A program made the translations under genes and the position numbers. The notes beneath the pieces are model-generated. The model was not told the origin of the DNA. It saw nothing but the letters and a program-made list of their open reading frames with translations, and did no database searches. From Pontibacter ummariensis (GTDB taxonomy: Bacteria > Bacteroidota > Bacteroidia > Cytophagales > Hymenobacteraceae): DNA of 64,000 nt. The stretch spans positions 32,843 through 96,842 of the forward strand of contig NZ_FZOQ01000021.1 in assembly GCF_900188175.1 (NCBI RefSeq), given 5' to 3'. Positions 61,307-64,000 of the stretch are shown here, piece by piece (positions within the stretch are counted from its first letter, which is position 1; every line of letters begins with the position of its first letter).

Positions 61307-61334
61307 AAATAAGTCTAAACAACACGAATTTGCT

Positions 61335-62008
61335 ATGAAATACGATGTGTTTGTGATTGGTGCCGGGATGGCCGGTGCCGCCGTGGCCAAGAAGTGCGCA
61401 AAAGCAGGGCTGAAGACCGCTATCTCCGACTTCCGGCTCTACGGCGGAACCTGTGCCCTGCGGGGTGCGACCCCAAGAAAGTACTCATTGACGGTGTAAG
61501 CCTGCGCGAGCAAGTGTGGCTGCACATGGGGAAAGGGCTCGCTGGAGACGTGAAGGTGAACTGGCAGGAGATGTGGCCGATACAGCAGGCTTGCCCTTAA
61601 CACCGGTGGCTGTCTACGAGGACCACTTCCTGACGACAAACGTCATCAAGGGCAACAGCAAAAAAGTGAATTACCCGGATATTCCCACGGTGGTCTTCAC
61701 CATTCCGTCACTAGCCTCTGTGGGGCTTACTGAAAAGCAGGCGAAGCAGTAGGGGGCTGGACTACAAGGTGAACACACATGACGCAAGGCAGTGGTTTAA
61801 CGGCACAAGGCACCGCGCCCATGCCTACAAAGTGCTGGTGAGCAAAACCGACGGAAGCATACTTGGTGCGCACCTGGTGGGCCCGCTCGCGGAGGAGACA
61901 ATCAATATTTTTGCTTTGGCTATGAAAGCAGGGATGAAGGCAAGAGACCTGAAAAGCTTTCTTTTCAGTTACCCTACCATGGCCTCAGATGTAAGCTATA
62001 TGTCATAG
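61335..62008 (+). pseudogene. MerA-like/pyridine-nucleotide disulfide oxidoreductase remnant
   Basis: Starts intact with MKYDVFVIGAGMAGAAVAKK (FAD-binding GxGxxG) and YGGTCALRG, then shifts frame near 61465 to CDPKKVLIDG. The redox site reads GTCALRGCDP, like GGTCxxxGC. Most of the central FAD/NAD region is deleted: the text jumps to GDVADTAGLPLTPVAVYEDH, then IPTVVFTIPSLASVGLTEKQ, a stop at 61752, and a last piece in another frame (GLDYKVNTHDARQWFNGTRH to the end). About 220 of ~450 residues remain, in three frames. It cannot make an active enzyme. Confidence 0.85.
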
Positions 62009-62254
62009 CACTGAGCAAAAAGCAGCTTATGAGCATCTGTACCTCAAGCTTATCTAAATATGCTTGTTTTTCTATGGACCAATGCTTCTATCTTTTCAAA
62101 GGCTTGATGGACACGGCAGCTGTTTTCTCAAAGTACCTGTGGCTTGGTGAAGCTCAATCCTCCTCCCTCCTACTTCTGCCTTCTTGATTGCTCTTAAGTA
62201 ACAGGTCGAGAAAGAATAAAAGTAAACTTGTCAAATACTTTTAGTATTAATTTG
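62009..62254. other. Intergenic region, no gene recognised
   Basis: About 245 bp downstream of the reductase remnant. No supportable frame, RNA or terminator is seen. Confidence 0.3.
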
Positions 62255-62271
62255 TATATGTTACGTATATA
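62255..62271 (+). promoter_or_regulatory. Third copy of the radC/ardC operator core
   Basis: TATATGTTACGTATATA shares the 12-base core TTACGTATATAT with the ardC box and stands 68 bp before the gene at 62339. The left arm differs from TATATAC. Confidence 0.55.
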
Positions 62272-62338
62272 TTTGTAAGTGTCATTTCTTAGATATTTGG
62301 CTTAAGATAAGCCATCAGGATTCGTTAATTATAGAATA

Positions 62339-62620
62339 ATGCAGATAGAAGACAAGAGCCCTAAGTTTGAACTAGGCAAGCGTATGCTTGAAAAGCAACA
62401 GCTGACTTCACTTACTGAGCTGTTTGATATCGTACCGTATACTCCCGTGGCCAAAGCACTAGGCATAAATAACCAGCGACTTCGAAACAAGATTGGCGAT
62501 CCCCGCTCCTTTCGTGTAAGCGAATTGCTGGACCTTGCGGTACTACTGGATGTCGATGCGATCAAGCTCTTTGCCTTACTTCACGAAACAATCAAGAAAT
62601 CGGCACCTGCTGAAGGATAA
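62339..62620 (+). CDS. Small HTH-like plasmid protein, unknown
   Basis: A 93-residue protein, MQIEDKSPKFELGKRMLEKQ, then LTSLTELFDIVPYTPVAKAL, GINNQRLRNKIGDPRSFRVS and ELLDLAVLLDVDAIKLFALL. The middle reads as a helix-turn-helix like those of phage Cro/Xre proteins. It could be a plasmid regulator, possibly of the TATATAC-N5-GTATATA boxes, one of which precedes it. That link is inference. Confidence 0.6.
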   Translation: MQIEDKSPKFELGKRMLEKQQLTSLTELFDIVPYTPVAKALGINNQRLRNKIGDPRSFRVSELLDLAVLLDVDAIKLFALLHETIKKSAPAEG

Positions 62621-62703
62621 CTAAATGATAGCTTCACAAGGCACAAGATGCAAAGCTTTACATTGCCTACTATTCTATTAATCAACTTCTAGCTTGTTCT
62701 CCT

Positions 62704-62958
62704 ATGAATCTATATGAGTTCAATAGTATTCTTTCACTTAATGAAAGGGCACAGGCGGTATGGGATGAGGGGCAGTTTCTTTCAAGCCGCCTAGATGGAG
62801 AGTATAGGGTATGCCTCTACTACATGGGTGATTTTTTTGCAGAGGTTTGGATAAATTCATGCGATAACGGTAGTAGGATTTGCCATGTACGGGCTTTTAA
62901 GAGCCGAAGGCTTCTGGAACCTTACCTCTCCCCTATTGACCTGTCTACCCTTTTCTGA
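62704..62958 (+). CDS. Hypothetical protein
   Basis: An 84-residue protein, MNLYEFNSILSLNERAQAVW, then DEGQFLSSRLDGEYRVCLYY and MGDFFAEVWINSCDNGSRIC, ending in a basic/hydrophobic tail (HVRAFKSRRLLEPYLSPIDL). The pattern is compact alpha/beta and looks like a real small protein. I do not recognise the family; similar small genes are common on Bacteroidota plasmids. Confidence 0.5.
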   Translation: MNLYEFNSILSLNERAQAVWDEGQFLSSRLDGEYRVCLYYMGDFFAEVWINSCDNGSRICHVRAFKSRRLLEPYLSPIDLSTLF

Positions 62959-63457
62959 CTCTTTCTGCTTTTCGTCTCAAACTATCTACTTTGACTATTA
63001 AGCTGCTTGCCTTTAATTGACACATATTTCTAGCTTTAAAAAAAAAATAATTATTATTTAACACATAACACATAACACATAACACATAACACATAACACA
63101 TTTTACTTATTAGATAATGCTTATTATCTGTTAGGTAATACATGATAAATAATAATTATTAAATATTTGTACCGCTGGATTTAGTATTTGAAGCTTTTTC
63201 TTATAGTAGGTACTTGTTATCCATACTCCCCTGTTCCCTCCAGCTTACCCAATGCTCCGCTTTTGGAACCTTACTCTTCCTAATCTCCCCTCTCCTTGTA
63301 TTATTTACCTAGAATTCTTTCTTTTGGTGTATGGTGGGCTTTGTATTGCAAGATGTGTTTTGAGTCCCTCAAAACCTCTTGCCTTGCTTTCAGCGTAGCT
63401 ATCAGCAAGGGGGATAAACCCACTCGCAACTCGTGTCTTTTATTGAGCAAAGAATGT
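62959..63457. other. Intergenic region before the mobilization gene
   Basis: About 500 bp, AT-rich at first and containing the 7-bp tandem repeat at 63061-63100. No gene is supported; an in-frame extension of the MobC reading starts at 63296 but its N-terminal part is not protein-like. A transfer origin could lie here, next to mobC. Confidence 0.35.
63061..63100. repeat. Tandem repeat (ACACATA) x 5.7
   Basis: Five exact copies of ACACATA plus a partial sixth. The next 70 bp are AT-rich with short inverted repeats. It lies ~360 bp upstream of mobC. Confidence 0.9.
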
Positions 63458-63895
63458 ATGGAAGGTGTTAAGAAACCAAAAGGAGGGCGTCCAAAACTAT
63501 CGCCGGAATTAAAGAGGGCCAGACAGTTAAAGCTGACCTTTTCCGATAGCGAATACAAGCAACTGGAGACGGAGATGACGGCTGCAGGGCATGAATCGTT
63601 GTCTGTTTACCTGCGGAGGAAGGCACTGGCGCAGCCTGACGAATTTATTGCTAATCCCAAAGAGTTAATCGCTGTGTTGGATAGGCTCGGCCCAGAGATC
63701 AGCAGGGTCGGCAACAATATCAATCAGGTAGCCAGGTATGTCAATTACCTGAAGGCAAACAATATGATAAACATGCAGTTTCTTGCCGATTTTAACAGAC
63801 ACATGATAGAGTTTAGTATCATAGAAAAAGAATTGGTCAAGGCGCTTCGCTCTTTTCTTCGGATTGCTGCTGCAAGGTTCAAGAAGTTTAAATAA
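63458..63895 (+). CDS. mobC: MobC-like plasmid mobilization relaxosome protein
   Basis: A 145-residue protein. It has a basic N terminus (KKPKGGRPKLSPELKRARQL), a ribbon-helix-helix-like part (KLTFSDSEYKQLETEMTAAG, HESLSVYLRRKALAQP) and the MobC-type C-terminal segment (GPEISRVGNNINQVARYVNY, AIIEKELVKALRSFL-like helices). MobC proteins open oriT DNA and assist the relaxase. The ATG at 63458 begins just before the conserved part. The relaxase gene, normally next, would lie beyond the window end. Confidence 0.82.
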   Translation: MEGVKKPKGGRPKLSPELKRARQLKLTFSDSEYKQLETEMTAAGHESLSVYLRRKALAQPDEFIANPKELIAVLDRLGPEISRVGNNINQVARYVNYLKANNMINMQFLADFNRHMIEFSIIEKELVKALRSFLRIAAARFKKFK

Positions 63896-63906
63896 TATTT
63901 ATTATT

Positions 63907-64000
63907 TAATAAGTAAGAATTAATAAGTAAGAATTAATAAGTAAGAATTAATAAGTAAGAATTAATAAGTAAGAATTAATAAGTAAGAATTAATAAGTAA
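63907..64000. repeat. 14-bp tandem repeat array running off the window
   Basis: Unit TAATAAGTAAGAAT is repeated without change about 6.7 times, from 63907 to the last base. It begins 12 bp after the mobC stop and its full length is unknown. Uniform copies point to recent expansion. Confidence 0.95.

Noticed and set aside
1..64000. tRNA or rRNA genes
   Set aside because: No cloverleaf or rRNA-like segment was noticed on reading either strand; a covariance search was not possible here.

Overview
The window reads as accessory DNA from a Bacteroidota bacterium, most likely Cytophagales close to Hymenobacteraceae (Pontibacter/Hymenobacter-like; the genus is inference). The evidence is promoters of the TAnnTTTG (-7) type, a protein with a type IX secretion tail, a sphingolipid operon, and many families typical of this phylum (DUF6660, DUF4099/DUF3945, DUF5686, DUF6252-like). 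A replication initiator with an iteron array (55.9-57.9 kb), a MobC relaxosome protein, ArdC, a truncated RadC and a Toprim primase indicate that at least part of the window is a mobilizable plasmid, or a plasmid integrated in a larger replicon.

Layout. 0-1.4 kb: the 5' end of a CusA/CzcA metal pump and a DUF6660 protein, both on the minus strand. 1.9-4.2 kb: mobile-element genes (DUF4099/DUF3945, DUF3991/Toprim) and a lipoprotein. 4.5-8.6 kb: MarR, an IS110 wreck, an SDR and a metallo-hydrolase. 9.4-15.5 kb: a TetR-adaptor-RND-TolC efflux operon. 16.0-28 kb: a TetR gene followed by a tightly packed operon that looks complete for inositol-phosphoceramide synthesis. In order it holds serine palmitoyltransferase, a bCerS-like acyltransferase, a CerR-like reductase, inositol-phosphate synthase, a PgpA-like phosphatase, GtrA, DUF5686, a CDP-alcohol phosphotransferase, DUF4833, a fatty-acid hydroxylase and a PAP2/AUR1-like transferase. 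28.1-30.2 kb: a phosphoesterase lipoprotein, a small envelope protein and a HAD phosphatase.

30.5-49 kb is a defence island. It holds a WYL regulator divergent from a ubiquitin-like operon (multiubiquitin, E1, DUF6527), an AbiE pair with a broken toxin, a metallo-beta-lactamase/membrane pair, a Panacea toxin-antitoxin pair, a single-chain restriction-modification enzyme, a HEPN protein, a catalytically dead Argonaute overlapping a two-TM protein, a serine recombinase and a DUF3800 protein. The stretch at about 41.7-46.5 kb is markedly more AT-rich than its surroundings. Several modules carry a perfect inverted repeat at their promoter.

49.4-54 kb: a secreted lipase-like protein with a type IX tail, a lipoprotein and a small exported protein. 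54.4-55.7 kb: a Fic toxin operon behind a perfect 34-bp palindrome. 55.9-57.9 kb: the replication initiator and 12 iterons. 58-64 kb: RadC and ArdC behind a shared operator-like sequence, a mercury operon (ArsR, MerTP, a GDCC protein) with a wrecked reductase, two small plasmid genes, MobC, and two tandem-repeat tracts.

All functional statements come from reading motifs and gene order by eye; no database search was run.
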